Assembly (NCBI GenBank): GCA_902470905.1
Contig: CABRIC010000001.1
Location: 50,880-114,879 of the forward strand
DNA from: an uncultured Collinsella sp.
Lineage (GTDB): Bacteria; Actinomycetota; Coriobacteriia; Coriobacteriales; Coriobacteriaceae
Length of the DNA: 64,000 bases
Direction of reading: 5' to 3'
Positions within the stretch are counted from its first letter, which is position 1. Each line of letters opens with the position of its first letter. Positions 53,275-62,956 of this stretch are shown here, in pieces. The notes beneath the pieces are model-generated. The model saw nothing but the letters and a program-made list of their open reading frames with translations, searched no databases and was not told the DNA's origin. A program made the position numbers and the translations under genes.

Positions 53275-56079
53275 GTGAGAGCTGCCACTGCCCTTCGTTC
53301 AGTTATATGTCGTGCCCTGACCATTGTGCTTGCCGCGCTTGCCGTGCTGAGTTCAATCGCGCCTGTTCAGGCTTTTGCCGATGACTCTAGTCAGCCAGTC
53401 AAGACGGTCCGCGTTGGTTGGCTCGTCAACAACGAGGGCTTCCAGGACGGCACCCCTGGCGAGCGTCTCTCGGGATGGGGTTACGAGTACCTCCAGACCC
53501 TGTCGTACTACACGCCCGGCTGGCGGTACGAATACGTCTCCGGCACCTTCACCGAGCTTATGGACATGCTCGAGGCAGGCGAAATCGACCTCATGCCCAA
53601 CATCTCCTACTCCGAGGAACGCGCCCAAAAGCTGCTCTTTTCCTCGAACCCCGAGGGCACCGAGCGCTACTACATCTACGCCAAGCCCGATCGCGACGAT
53701 CTGGCCAAGGGTGACCCCCAAGCGCTCCAGGGTCTCACTATCGGTTGCAACTCCGGCGTCATGCAAACCTTCGTTGGTCAGCAGTGGCTCGCCAACGAAG
53801 GCATTACCTGCACCTATAAAGAAATCGACACTGGCAGTGCCCTCTTTGACGCGCTCACAAACAACGAGGTCGATGCCATCATCATGAACGACACGACCTC
53901 GTCGCCCAGCGCCTCCCCCATGTTCTACATTGGTTCGAGCGACTACTATTTTGCCGTCCCCAAAAGCCGCCCCGACCTGATGGACGACATCAATGCCGCC
54001 ATGTCGGCAATCGCCCGCGTCAACCCACGCTATATCGACGAAGTCAAATCTAACTACTCGGCCCAAAACAGCGGATCATCCTCGCTCACCGGCGATGAGC
54101 GCGCCTGGCTCAAGGCGAACAACAACACCATCACGCTCGGCTACATTACGGGCAAACTCCCCTACTGCAACGAAGACGAAGACGGCAAAATGGAAGGCTC
54201 GCTCGCATCGCTTGCGACGACGTTGCACGATAAATTTGGCATTACGGTCGAAACCGTCGCCTTTGATAGCTACAAGATGATGTCAAAGGCCCTGTCAAAG
54301 GGAAGCATAGACGTCGCGCTGCCGGTATACCGAGATTACTGGTTTGCCGAGCAATCAGGCGTTGTGCAGTCGGTATCGTTGGGGACCATATCCCTCACCG
54401 CCATCCACAGCGGAAGCAACCTGAACAAAGATCTTCAGAACATCGCCTGTACCAAATCATCGTTTATCAACCGAAAAGTACTTGAAAGTCTGTTCCCCAC
54501 AGCGACCGTGACCGAATACCGATCCGACGATGAAGCGTTCGACGCCCTCAGGAGGGGAACGGCGCGCTGCGTCGTCGCTCCCAGTTCACGCGTAAAAACC
54601 CTCGGCGATCGTTATGATCTCGAGGACTGCGAGACGGTCGAGCTCCCTGACACCTGCGAGCTCTCGTGCTGGATTTCGCGCGGAAAGCCCGAGCTGCTGG
54701 GAATCATCAACAAGGGCATCATCAATGCCGGAGAATCGCTCTCCGCAAGCAATTACTCCTCCACGTCGTACACGGCCCAGGAATCCAACACGCTTCAATT
54801 CCTTTATCGCAACCGCACCGCCATTGCAGCTACCCTCATCGGTATGTTGTCGGTCGGCATCGTCCTGCTCATCTGGGCACTCGCGCGCGCTCGAACCGAG
54901 CGCAAAAAAGCCGATACTGCCAACGCCGCTAAGACGGCATTCCTCACGCGCATGAGCCACGACATCCGTACGCCGCTCAACGGTATCCTGGGCCTTATCG
55001 AGATCGAGGAATTGAAGGAAGGCGATATCCAGGTCGCCCGCGAGAGCCGTGCCAAGGCGCGCGTTGCCGCCAATCACCTGCTCTCGCTGATCAACGACAT
55101 CCTCGAGATGGGCAAAATCGAAGACCGCAAGCTAACACTGGAGCATGCGCCTTTTAACCTCAAAGAGCTCTGTGACGATACGCTGGTGCTGTGCAAGCTC
55201 CGCGCGTCCAGTAACGGCATCACCATGCAAGACAATAGTCTGCCGTACGCCACGGGGCCATACATGATCGGCAGTCCCACCCATATCCGACAGATCATGA
55301 TCAACCTGTTAGACAACAGCATTAAGTACAACAAGCACGGCGGCTCCGTCACCTTTAGCTCAAAGACCAAGCCACTCGATAACGGGCGCGCGCTCTTTTG
55401 CTTTAGCGTTTCGGATACCGGCATTGGCATGACTCCCAAGTTTTTAAAGCATATCTATGAGCCGTTTGCCCAAGAAGGTGACGATGCGCGCAGCAAGTTC
55501 CAAGGAACCGGCATGGGCATGCCAATCGTCAAGTCGCTTATTGAACTGATGGGCGGCACCATCGAAGTCACCAGCGAGCTCCATGCGGGCACCTCGTTCT
55601 ACGTGGAGATTCCGCTCGATATCGACAAGAACCCCCAGGCGCGGGCGAATACGGTCGAGGGGGCGCTCGACTGCTCGCTCGCCGACATGAACGTACTGCT
55701 CGCCGAAGACAACGAATTGAATGCCGAGATTGCCCAGGCGCTGCTAGAATCCGAGGGCATCGTGGTCACCCGCGCCGCCAACGGCAACGAAGTCGTCGAT
55801 CTGTACCTGTCGCATCCCGCCGGCAGCTTCGATGCGATCCTGATGGACATTATGATGCCGGACATGGACGGCTATGAGGCAACCCGCACGATTCGTCTGA
55901 GCGAGAAAGTCGATGCAGCCGATATCCCCATCATCGCGCTCACCGCCAACGCCTTTGCCGAGGACGCCAAGGCGGCACATGACGCCGGCATGAACGCCCA
56001 TCTGTCCAAACCGCTCGACTTTAACAAGCGCAAAAACATACTCGCCCGCATCAAGAAAAACGGATCCGTTTCGCTATAG
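53275..56079 (+). CDS. Hybrid sensor histidine kinase with two periplasmic solute-binding domains (BvgS/EvgS-like)
   Basis: 934 aa. A signal sequence (about 1-36), two tandem SBP_bac_3 (venus flytrap) domains (about 43-265 and 280-500), a membrane helix (about 525-545), HisKA with RMSHDIRTPLNG (His about 562), HATPase_c with LLDNSIKYN (N box), DTGIGM and GTGMGM, and a C-terminal receiver whose phospho-acceptor Asp is in ILMDIMMPDMDG (about 858). No HPt domain is attached. The GTG at 53275 is preferred because AGGA precedes it. It senses an unknown, probably amino-acid-like, ligand. No separate response regulator is next to it. Confidence 0.92.
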   Translation: MRAATALRSVICRALTIVLAALAVLSSIAPVQAFADDSSQPVKTVRVGWLVNNEGFQDGTPGERLSGWGYEYLQTLSYYTPGWRYEYVSGTFTELMDMLEAGEIDLMPNISYSEERAQKLLFSSNPEGTERYYIYAKPDRDDLAKGDPQALQGLTIGCNSGVMQTFVGQQWLANEGITCTYKEIDTGSALFDALTNNEVDAIIMNDTTSSPSASPMFYIGSSDYYFAVPKSRPDLMDDINAAMSAIARVNPRYIDEVKSNYSAQNSGSSSLTGDERAWLKANNNTITLGYITGKLPYCNEDEDGKMEGSLASLATTLHDKFGITVETVAFDSYKMMSKALSKGSIDVALPVYRDYWFAEQSGVVQSVSLGTISLTAIHSGSNLNKDLQNIACTKSSFINRKVLESLFPTATVTEYRSDDEAFDALRRGTARCVVAPSSRVKTLGDRYDLEDCETVELPDTCELSCWISRGKPELLGIINKGIINAGESLSASNYSSTSYTAQESNTLQFLYRNRTAIAATLIGMLSVGIVLLIWALARARTERKKADTANAAKTAFLTRMSHDIRTPLNGILGLIEIEELKEGDIQVARESRAKARVAANHLLSLINDILEMGKIEDRKLTLEHAPFNLKELCDDTLVLCKLRASSNGITMQDNSLPYATGPYMIGSPTHIRQIMINLLDNSIKYNKHGGSVTFSSKTKPLDNGRALFCFSVSDTGIGMTPKFLKHIYEPFAQEGDDARSKFQGTGMGMPIVKSLIELMGGTIEVTSELHAGTSFYVEIPLDIDKNPQARANTVEGALDCSLADMNVLLAEDNELNAEIAQALLESEGIVVTRAANGNEVVDLYLSHPAGSFDAILMDIMMPDMDGYEATRTIRLSEKVDAADIPIIALTANAFAEDAKAAHDAGMNAHLSKPLDFNKRKNILARIKKNGSVSL

Positions 56080-56121
56080 TTTGTGCTCAACCACCACGCA
56101 CGACCAGAAAGGAAGCCAACG

Positions 56122-56601
56122 ATGTTTAGGCCCTTACGTCGAAAGAAACGCGCCATCACCGACGAGGAAGCGCGCGAACTGCTCGCCACCTGCAAGCGCG
56201 GCGTCTTTGCCGTCAACGGCGACGATGGCTACCCGTACGCCATTCCCGTCAACTACTTCTTTGACGCCGAGCACAACAAGATTTATTTCCATGGCGCCAA
56301 GGCTGGCCACAAGGTCGACGCACTCAAGCGCGATGACAAGGTCTGCTTTACCGTTTACGGAAACGAGTGGTACCAGGACGGCGACTGGGCTCCCTACGTT
56401 ATGAGCACCGTCGTCTTTGGCCGTTGTCGCCTGGCGAATGACACCCCCGCGTTTATCGAGGACAAAGTCCGCCAGCTCGCCCTTAAGTACTACCCTTCTG
56501 CCGAGGAAGTCGAAGAGGAAATCGCCAAGGACATTAAGGGCGTCCAGCTCTACGAGATTACGATTGAGCATCTTTGCGGCAAGCAGATTCAAGAAAAGTA
56601 A
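56122..56601 (+). CDS. Pyridoxamine 5'-phosphate oxidase-like FMN-binding protein (NimA-like)
   Basis: 159 aa split-barrel flavoprotein of the nitroimidazole-resistance-like group. GVFAVNGDDGYPYAIPVNYFFD, IYFHGAKAGHKVDALKRDDKVCF and VYGNEW give the FMN-binding fold. Function: reduction of an unknown substrate, possibly nitro compounds. GAAAGGAAG precedes the ATG. A strong terminator follows. Confidence 0.88.
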   Translation: MFRPLRRKKRAITDEEARELLATCKRGVFAVNGDDGYPYAIPVNYFFDAEHNKIYFHGAKAGHKVDALKRDDKVCFTVYGNEWYQDGDWAPYVMSTVVFGRCRLANDTPAFIEDKVRQLALKYYPSAEEVEEEIAKDIKGVQLYEITIEHLCGKQIQEK

Positions 56602-56629
56602 GCCTCAAAAGCAAAACTCACAAATAGCA

Positions 56630-56669
56630 ATATGGCCCGGTTCCAACCCACCTTGGAACCGGGCCATAT
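56630..56669. terminator. Bidirectional terminator
   Basis: Perfect 17-bp stem ATATGGCCCGGTTCCAA / TTGGAACCGGGCCATAT with a six-base loop, between the FMN protein and the convergent histidine kinase. Confidence 0.88.
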
Positions 56670-56671
56670 GC

Positions 56672-58864
56672 TTATGAAGCGTCGGCAGCTATGTGCGCAA
56701 GCGCCTCAACGAGCTCCTGCGAGCTCACGGGTTTACTCAGGTGCGCATCCATGCCCGCCTCACGCGAAAGCCTGCGGTCGTCGGCAAAGGCGTTGGCACT
56801 CACGGCGATAATCGGCGTGGTCGCGGCATCCTCGCGATCGAGTGCTCGAATTCGACGCGTGGCCTCAAGGCCATCGATACCGGGCATCATGATGTCCATC
56901 AACACCACGTCGTACTCGTGCGGTGCGCTCGCGGCAAACGCCTCAACGGCAGACTCGCCATCTTTAGCATGCGTCACGACGGCACCGGCACGGCTGAGCG
57001 TAAACTGCGCGATTTCGGCATTCAGATCGTTATCCTCTACGAGCAAAACGCGCAAGCCCTGGAGCGCATCGCCATCACCCGCATCCACGCGAACTTCCTG
57101 AGGAATCTCGGAGCGCATGCACTTCTCAAACGGCAGGCGGATGGTAAACGTCGTCCCCTGCCCCAAGACGCTCGTAAAGCTCATGGTTCCGCCCATAAGC
57201 TCGACCAGCTGTTTTGCGATAGGCGCGCCCAGGCCAGTTCCCGACGAAGCACCTTCCACCCGCTGCTCCTCGCGGCAAAACGGCTCGTAGAGGTGCTGTT
57301 GGAACTCCTCGCTCATGCCAATACCGTTGTCGGCGATCGTGTATTCATAGACGGGGACGCCATCCGTTGGCTCCACCTCGCGGCACACCAGGCGAACATA
57401 GCCGCCCTGGCGGTTGTACTTGACGGCATTGCCGGCAATATTGAGCAACAAGCGCTTGAGGTGCGTCACGCTCACCCGCGCATAGGGATGAACAAGGGTT
57501 CGTTGGTCACAAATAATTGTAACCAGACGCTCCTCGGCCTGGCGCTCCAGAATATCGCACACCTCGCGATTGAGGGCCACCAAATTTGTGGGTACGAGGT
57601 TCAGGTCGACCTGCCCGCTCTCCAGGCGACTCATATCGAGTGCCTCGTTGGCAAGGTCGAGCAGCAGTCCCGATGCCGTCCAGATTTTCGAGCGGCACTC
57701 AGTCTGCTTTTGCAAATCGTCCGCATTGGCATCGCCAACCTCGACCATGCCGCGAATGCCGTTGATGGGCGTGCGCAGATCGTGGCTCATGCGACGCAGA
57801 AACTCTGTCTTTGCCGAATTGGCAGACGAGGCCTCACGCGCCGCCTTTGCCAGCTTGTCGCCATAGTCGCGCTCCTGCTGCAGCAAGTCCGTCAAACGTC
57901 GGCGATCAGCGCGGCGACGCACCATCACAACAACGGCTATAAAACCGCTGTAGAGCGCCAGCACGCCGGCAGCAACAGCCGCGACAACCTCAAAGTAACG
58001 CCGCGCCGGAGCATAGGTGTACACATAGAATTTGTGCGCTTTTCCAAATGTGCCCAAATACCACTCGCCGTCGGCGTTAATCAATTTGACCTTACCGGCC
58101 AGGCATCGATCCTTAATACCGTCGACAATGAAGACGTCCGTCGCAGGCAGATCGAATACGCCCAATACAGTGGGTTCAACGGCATTGGTCGCAACGACCT
58201 TGCCGTCGCTTTCGATCACGATATTGCCGCTATCGATGGTTTCATAGCCTTCGAGCAAACTCTGCAGTTTGAGTGTATTGCTTGCAACCGCCTTCGCGCT
58301 CTGATGCCTGACCGCGATAACGATGCCCTCGCCATCCTGCCGAGCCACGCAACCAATGTCTGCAACCGAATCATCCGAAAGCGTAATGCGGGCGGTATAG
58401 GACTTAAGTGGATGGGTTGCCACCTCCAGCACGGGCGCTTCCTTGAGATACGTAGCGAAAGACTCGTAGCCCACATCGCCCGTCGAGGACTCGGACACCA
58501 AATTGCCCGATGCGTCCGTCACAATCAGCGCGCTCACGTTGAACTGGTCGGCATATTGCTCCAGCATGGCGTTATCCACCGAACCGTCGCGCTCCATATC
58601 GCGAGCAGCCTCTCCGGCAATCTCCATAACGCGAATCAAGTTTTTGGTCGCATAGGCGCTGTTGAACGCATCGTAGGAAAGACTCTGCGTCGCCACGTAA
58701 TCGACAACGTCGGCAAAGCGCTGCTCGGCCTGGGCCGTCATGTAACCGTAGCTCATCATGCCGGCAGCAACCGAGAGCGCTATCCCCAGCAGAGCGACAA
58801 GGAGCCATGCCCCTGCCGAACGATTGTTCCGCTCCTCTACGGCGTGGTCGGGCGCATCGATCAT
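56672..58864 (-). CDS. Hybrid sensor histidine kinase with receiver domain
   Basis: 730 aa. A membrane helix (about 17-38) and a periplasmic cache-like domain (about 45-290), a second membrane helix (about 295-320), HisKA with RMSHDLRTPING, HATPase_c with NIAGNAVKYN, DNGIGM and GTGLGA, and a receiver with the Asp in VVLMDIMMPGIDG. No HPt. It overlaps the solute-binding lipoprotein gene by four bases (58861-58864), so the two are translated together; ligand-loaded lipoprotein may signal through the periplasmic domain. The receiver end is most like that of the kinase at 53275. Confidence 0.92.
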   Translation of the reverse strand: MIDAPDHAVEERNNRSAGAWLLVALLGIALSVAAGMMSYGYMTAQAEQRFADVVDYVATQSLSYDAFNSAYATKNLIRVMEIAGEAARDMERDGSVDNAMLEQYADQFNVSALIVTDASGNLVSESSTGDVGYESFATYLKEAPVLEVATHPLKSYTARITLSDDSVADIGCVARQDGEGIVIAVRHQSAKAVASNTLKLQSLLEGYETIDSGNIVIESDGKVVATNAVEPTVLGVFDLPATDVFIVDGIKDRCLAGKVKLINADGEWYLGTFGKAHKFYVYTYAPARRYFEVVAAVAAGVLALYSGFIAVVVMVRRRADRRRLTDLLQQERDYGDKLAKAAREASSANSAKTEFLRRMSHDLRTPINGIRGMVEVGDANADDLQKQTECRSKIWTASGLLLDLANEALDMSRLESGQVDLNLVPTNLVALNREVCDILERQAEERLVTIICDQRTLVHPYARVSVTHLKRLLLNIAGNAVKYNRQGGYVRLVCREVEPTDGVPVYEYTIADNGIGMSEEFQQHLYEPFCREEQRVEGASSGTGLGAPIAKQLVELMGGTMSFTSVLGQGTTFTIRLPFEKCMRSEIPQEVRVDAGDGDALQGLRVLLVEDNDLNAEIAQFTLSRAGAVVTHAKDGESAVEAFAASAPHEYDVVLMDIMMPGIDGLEATRRIRALDREDAATTPIIAVSANAFADDRRLSREAGMDAHLSKPVSSQELVEALAHIAADAS

Positions 58865-59730
58865 GACAGGCCCTCCACATTCAAAAATGGCGAAGGGTCA
58901 TCAAAGTACTTTGACACTAGGCGTTCCATGGTGCCATCGGCAAGCCTTTCTTGGTAGGCATGAGTGAGCTTGACGTCGATGCCGCGCGTATCGTTGATAT
59001 CGAAAGCGGTGCCCAAACCGACCTCTAGCAGCGGCTCATCCAAAATGCGATATGTCACACCATAGTCCTTTTCGTAGGTGAGCAGCAAGGACTCATGCGC
59101 GGCGATGGCGTCGACCAGACCCTCGACGAGCGCCGGGTTCAGGCATGAACGGTCCGAAAAGCAGTAGAGTTCCTTGATCTGCGGAACGTTTTCATTTGTG
59201 CGATTGAGCAAAATGCCCTCGGGCTTGGTGGTGGACTGAACCGCCACGATCTTATCCTCAAGATCGGCAAGCGTGTAGATATCGCTCTGGGGATCGACCG
59301 CGACCACCTGGCGGCTCGCAAGGTACGGGCCGGCCCAACGATACTCGTTTTCGCGACCCGTCATGCTAAAGCTGCCCATGACGCAATCAAGCTCGCCGTT
59401 CGCCAGCAGTTCCTTCTTCTTTTCCCAATCGATCAACTGGTATTTTGGCTTGTAACCAATACGGGCCAAAGCCTCGGTTAATATCTCGACGTCCAGGCCA
59501 ACGATATCGCCGTACTCGTCGGTATACACAAACGGTGGATAGAGGTCGCTGCCGACGTTGAGCGTCTTGAGGTCGTCGTCTTTGACCTGCGAGGCGTCAG
59601 GGGCTTTTGATGCTGGCGTCGAGGCTTCGTCATTGTGCCCGGAACAGCCAGCTATCGCTATGACAAAGGCACTCGCCACTGCAAGCGCAACAAACAACGA
59701 AATGGCAACCGAGCGACGGGGTCTTTTCAT
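58861..59730 (-). CDS. Solute-binding lipoprotein (SBP_bac_3 family)
   Basis: 289 aa. Signal peptide with lipobox IAGC (Cys29), then a Ser/Ala/Asp-rich linker and a family 3 (amino-acid-type) binding domain (LNVGSDLYPPFVYTDEYGDIVGLDVEI abridged, WAGPYLASRQVVAV, VQSTTKPEG). No ABC permease or ATPase is nearby, and its gene overlaps that of the hybrid kinase, so it probably serves sensing and not import. The ATG at 59730 has CTGGAG before it. Confidence 0.92.
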   Translation of the reverse strand: MKRPRRSVAISLFVALAVASAFVIAIAGCSGHNDEASTPASKAPDASQVKDDDLKTLNVGSDLYPPFVYTDEYGDIVGLDVEILTEALARIGYKPKYQLIDWEKKKELLANGELDCVMGSFSMTGRENEYRWAGPYLASRQVVAVDPQSDIYTLADLEDKIVAVQSTTKPEGILLNRTNENVPQIKELYCFSDRSCLNPALVEGLVDAIAAHESLLLTYEKDYGVTYRILDEPLLEVGLGTAFDINDTRGIDVKLTHAYQERLADGTMERLVSKYFDDPSPFLNVEGLS

Positions 59731-59820
59731 CGAACTCCAGACGATCCTGTTTACAGACTGAAATGCTGAAATAATAGCAAACAAAACCGGTCGAGCGCCC
59801 AATGGTTACAGACGTTTTAC

Positions 59821-59862
59821 CATGCGGGGCCTTCCAGCCGGCTTGGCAGAAGGCCCCGCATG
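59821..59862. terminator. Terminator after the MalY-like gene
   Basis: Perfect 14-bp stem CATGCGGGGCCTTC / GAAGGCCCCGCATG with a 14-base loop. It lies downstream of the minus-strand gene ending at 59873. Confidence 0.85.
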
Positions 59863-59872
59863 CAGTGCTCAC

Positions 59873-61087
59873 TTACCGTGCATTAAAAACGTAGCGGTCC
59901 AAGCGGTCGCACGCTTCCCTTACGCGCGAAAGCGGCAGCGCCAGATTCACGCGAATGTGGCAGGGCCCGTGGAACGGGCGGCCGTCCTGATACCCCACGC
60001 CCACGCGCGCCCCCTCGTCGAGCAACCACTGAATATCGCGGCCATGCTCGCGGCACCACTCGGTGCAGTCCAGAAACACCATGTAGGTGCCCTGCGGACG
60101 CGAAAACGCGACGCCCTTCCAGTGTTTTTCTGCATACGTGCAGAAGTACTCGATATTGCCGGCAAGCACCTGGTTGAGCTCGTCCACCCACTCGTAGCCC
60201 TGCGGCTGGTAGGCACCGATAAGCGCATGCATGGAGAGGACGTTCATCTCGTTGTAGTGAGTCTTGTTGGACACGGCGCACACGCGGTCGCGCAGCGTCT
60301 CGTTGTAGATGATGTGGTAGCTGCCGACCAGACCCGCCAGGTTGAACGTCTTGCTGGGCGCGTAGAGGGCAACCGTGCGCATTCGGGCATCCTCGCTCAC
60401 CGACTGCGTCGGGATGTGCTTGTGCCCCGGCAGGATGATATCGGACCAAATCTCGTCCGAGATCACCACGCAATCGTGCTGGCGATAGATGTCCATGGCG
60501 CGCTCGATCTCGTTGCGCTCCCATACGCGGCCGTAGGGATTGTGCGGCGAGCAGAACACCGCGGCATGAATGTTGTTTTGGGCGAGTTTGCACTCCATGT
60601 CCTCAAAGTCCATGCGCCACACGCCCTGGTCGTCGAGTTTAAGCGGGCTGTGGACAATGCGATAGCCCGCGGCTTCGATAGACTTGGTAAAACCAATGTA
60701 GGTGGGGCTGTGGACCAGCACCGCATCGCCCGGCTGGACATACGCGCGCAACGTCGACACGACGCCGCCCAGCACGCCGTTTTCGTAGCCGATATGCTCA
60801 GGCGCCAGGCCCTCGACGCCGTTGCGGCGGCTCTGCCATTCGATGATGCGGTCGAAATACTCGGGGCGCGGATTGAAATAGCCAAACATGGGGTGCTGGG
60901 CACGCTGAATGATGTGCTCCTGGACCGTGGGCACCGTGGCAAAATTCATATCTGCCACCCACATGGGAATGCGGTCGAAGCCCTCATCGGGTGCGTTCGG
61001 AGCCATACCGGGGATCTCACCCCAGGAGTCAACGGCGATGGAATCCATGCCGTGGCGGTCGATAAGCGAGCTAAAGTCGTATTTCAT
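59873..61087 (-). CDS. MalY/PatB-type PLP-dependent C-S lyase (cystathionine beta-lyase family)
   Basis: 404 aa fold-type I PLP enzyme. The MalY start is MKYDFSSLIDRHGMDSIAVD; active-site parts are WVADMNFAT, NPYGRVW (NPHNPxGR form, seen as CSPHNPYGRVW), SDEIWSDI and the Schiff-base Lys in APSKTFNLAG. It cleaves cystathionine or cysteine, giving H2S, pyruvate and ammonia, and may also act as aminotransferase. The ATG at 61087 follows CGGGAG. Single gene. Confidence 0.92.
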   Translation of the reverse strand: MKYDFSSLIDRHGMDSIAVDSWGEIPGMAPNAPDEGFDRIPMWVADMNFATVPTVQEHIIQRAQHPMFGYFNPRPEYFDRIIEWQSRRNGVEGLAPEHIGYENGVLGGVVSTLRAYVQPGDAVLVHSPTYIGFTKSIEAAGYRIVHSPLKLDDQGVWRMDFEDMECKLAQNNIHAAVFCSPHNPYGRVWERNEIERAMDIYRQHDCVVISDEIWSDIILPGHKHIPTQSVSEDARMRTVALYAPSKTFNLAGLVGSYHIIYNETLRDRVCAVSNKTHYNEMNVLSMHALIGAYQPQGYEWVDELNQVLAGNIEYFCTYAEKHWKGVAFSRPQGTYMVFLDCTEWCREHGRDIQWLLDEGARVGVGYQDGRPFHGPCHIRVNLALPLSRVREACDRLDRYVFNAR

Positions 61088-61198
61088 GCTGAACTCCCGT
61101 GCAAAGTGATTGTTTTGGTAGGCGTTATTGTCCACCAGCACGGGCGATTTTGGCATGGGGTTTGGCGCTTAATTTGACGGGCGCGGACGAATGGCTGG

Positions 61199-61945
61199 TT
61201 AGTCTTGCGCGTCGTTGACGGCGATCACGGTTAGCTGGGTTTTATCGACCGTAAAAGATATGTCGAGCCCGGCAAAGGCCAGGTGATAGACGCGGTTTGG
61301 CTCGTGCTTGCTGCCCGCGCGGCGCGGATCTTGGCGAAGAACCTCGACCAGACCGGGGAGCTTTGCGGGCGGGACCATGTCTTGAAGAGCTTGCGGGAAC
61401 TCAACATCGAGCTCTTGCCACGGAGCATCCTCAATCCAGCCGCCCGTTGCATCCGGGTGGCAGTCCGCAAACGGAATGTAGGGCTTAATGTCGTAGATGG
61501 GCGTGCCGTCGCGCAGGTCGGGCCCCAGCACATGGATGATGGGGCCGTCGTCGGTAAGCTCCACGCGGTCGAGCTTAACGCAGGTGAGCCCGATGGGGTT
61601 AGGGCGAAACGGACTGCGCGTGGCAAACACGCCCACGCGCTCGGCTCCACCCAGACGCGGCGGACGCACGGTTTTCGACCACTTGGCATTAGTGCCGGAC
61701 CTGTCCTGCGACTTGGCATCGGCAGCTATGTCGTTTGCCGTGCCGCCGGGCGTTCCGTTTTCGAAGCGCCACAGCAGCCATAGGTGAGAGAAGGGGTCCA
61801 GGCCCTCAACTGCTGCATTGGAGGCAAATTCCGGCTCAAAAACGATGTGCCCCTGCAGATGGGGCGCCAAAAAGCTGTTGCGCGGAATGCCGAACTTCTG
61901 CGGCAGGTCGGTATGTATGTGTGCGATAGGTTCCATGCCGGTCAT
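61199..61945 (-). CDS. trmO: tRNA (adenine(37)-N6)-methyltransferase TrmO (TsaA family)
   Basis: About 248 aa, N6-methylates t6A37 in tRNA. TrmO signatures: EPIAHIHTDLPQKFGIPRNS at the start, LDPFSHLWLLWRF, the SAM-binding ATRSPFRPNPIGLT and DIKPYIPFADCHP; the C-terminal TrmO_C domain follows. The start at 61945 or the ATG at 61936 are both possible, neither with a good ribosome binding site; the frame stays open to 62500, but that part overlaps the divergent XRE gene. Confidence 0.88.
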   Translation of the reverse strand: MTGMEPIAHIHTDLPQKFGIPRNSFLAPHLQGHIVFEPEFASNAAVEGLDPFSHLWLLWRFENGTPGGTANDIAADAKSQDRSGTNAKWSKTVRPPRLGGAERVGVFATRSPFRPNPIGLTCVKLDRVELTDDGPIIHVLGPDLRDGTPIYDIKPYIPFADCHPDATGGWIEDAPWQELDVEFPQALQDMVPPAKLPGLVEVLRQDPRRAGSKHEPNRVYHLAFAGLDISFTVDKTQLTVIAVNDAQD

Positions 61946-62077
61946 TGTACGGCATGGAGGCGTGGGACGTTGCGCGCAATTCTTCGCCGCGGTCCGCAGT
62001 CGTGCAACCAACGGTTGCTTGGAAGGGCGCCTGCCGCCGCGTATGCTTAAGCCATCAACCAGCAGAAAGGAGCCGCT

Positions 62078-62905
62078 ATGGCCTTTGCAGAAAAGCTCAT
62101 TGCCATCCGTCGCGCCCATCACCTTACCCAAGAGCAGCTCGCCGCCAAGCTCTTCGTCACACGCCAAGCCGTCAGCCGTTGGGAGCGCGACGAGGTCACG
62201 CCGGGCATCGACATGATGAAGCTCATCGCCGCCGTAACCGGTGAGCCTCTGTCTCACCTGCTCGAAATGCCCGAGCACTATTGCCAGAGCTGCGGCATGA
62301 TACTCACGCCCGACGACTGCGGCACCGATGCCACGGGCGCCGCGACCGATCATTACTGCAAGTGGTGCTACGACCACGGCAAGTACACCTACGACACCAC
62401 GATGGAGGCGATGATCGAGGATTGTGCCCCGCGGCTGGCGCAAAACACCGGCATGTCGGTCGATGAAGCCGTCTCGCTCATGGGCGCCGTCCTGCCGCAA
62501 CTGGAGCGCTGGCGCACCGTGCAGGAAAACGAGGAGCGCTACGGAGCCGAAGCGCGGGCGCGCTATGGCGATGAGGCCATCGATGCAGCAAACGAAGCGC
62601 TGCTGGACATGGATCCCGAGACATGGAATGACATGAAAGAACTTGAACGCGCAATTCTGGGTCAGCTATCGATCGCCATGAGCGACGGCGATGCGGACGG
62701 AAGCGAGGCTCGCAAGCTTGTCGCGATGCATCGTCGCTGGATTGCTCTCAACTGGGGATGCGAGCCCCAGAACGAAGCGTACCTGGGCCTTGCCCACGGC
62801 TATCTTGCCGACCAGCGCTTTATCGACTACTACGACAAGCCCTGCGGCACCGGAGCCACGGCGTTTCTGGTACAGGCCATCGAGTCGTCGTCGGCTCACG
62901 CATAG
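62078..62905 (+). CDS. XRE helix-turn-helix, zinc ribbon, TipAS-like regulator
   Basis: 275 aa in three parts. Residues 1-65: HTH_XRE (IRRAHHLTQEQLAAKLFVTR..VSRWERDEVTPG). Residues about 68-108: a zinc ribbon, YCQSCGMILTPDDCGTD..YCKWCYDHGKYTY. Residues about 115-270: an all-helical domain resembling TipAS, the thiopeptide-binding domain of TipA (ERYGAEARARYGDEA; HRRWIALNWGCEPQ; GYLADQRFIDYYDK). TipAS is normally attached to a MerR HTH. AAAGGAG precedes the ATG. It is probably a drug- or stress-responsive regulator of itself or neighbours. Confidence 0.85.
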   Translation: MAFAEKLIAIRRAHHLTQEQLAAKLFVTRQAVSRWERDEVTPGIDMMKLIAAVTGEPLSHLLEMPEHYCQSCGMILTPDDCGTDATGAATDHYCKWCYDHGKYTYDTTMEAMIEDCAPRLAQNTGMSVDEAVSLMGAVLPQLERWRTVQENEERYGAEARARYGDEAIDAANEALLDMDPETWNDMKELERAILGQLSIAMSDGDADGSEARKLVAMHRRWIALNWGCEPQNEAYLGLAHGYLADQRFIDYYDKPCGTGATAFLVQAIESSSAHA

Positions 62906-62956
62906 ACCGCGGCAGCTTTGGGTATTTCAATCAAAACCTCAACCGATTGGAGACCT

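Noticed and set aside
56693..58957. 754-codon plus-strand open frame
   Set aside because: It is antisense to the hybrid kinase gene, which has clear HisKA, ATPase and receiver motifs; long antisense frames are usual in high-GC coding DNA.
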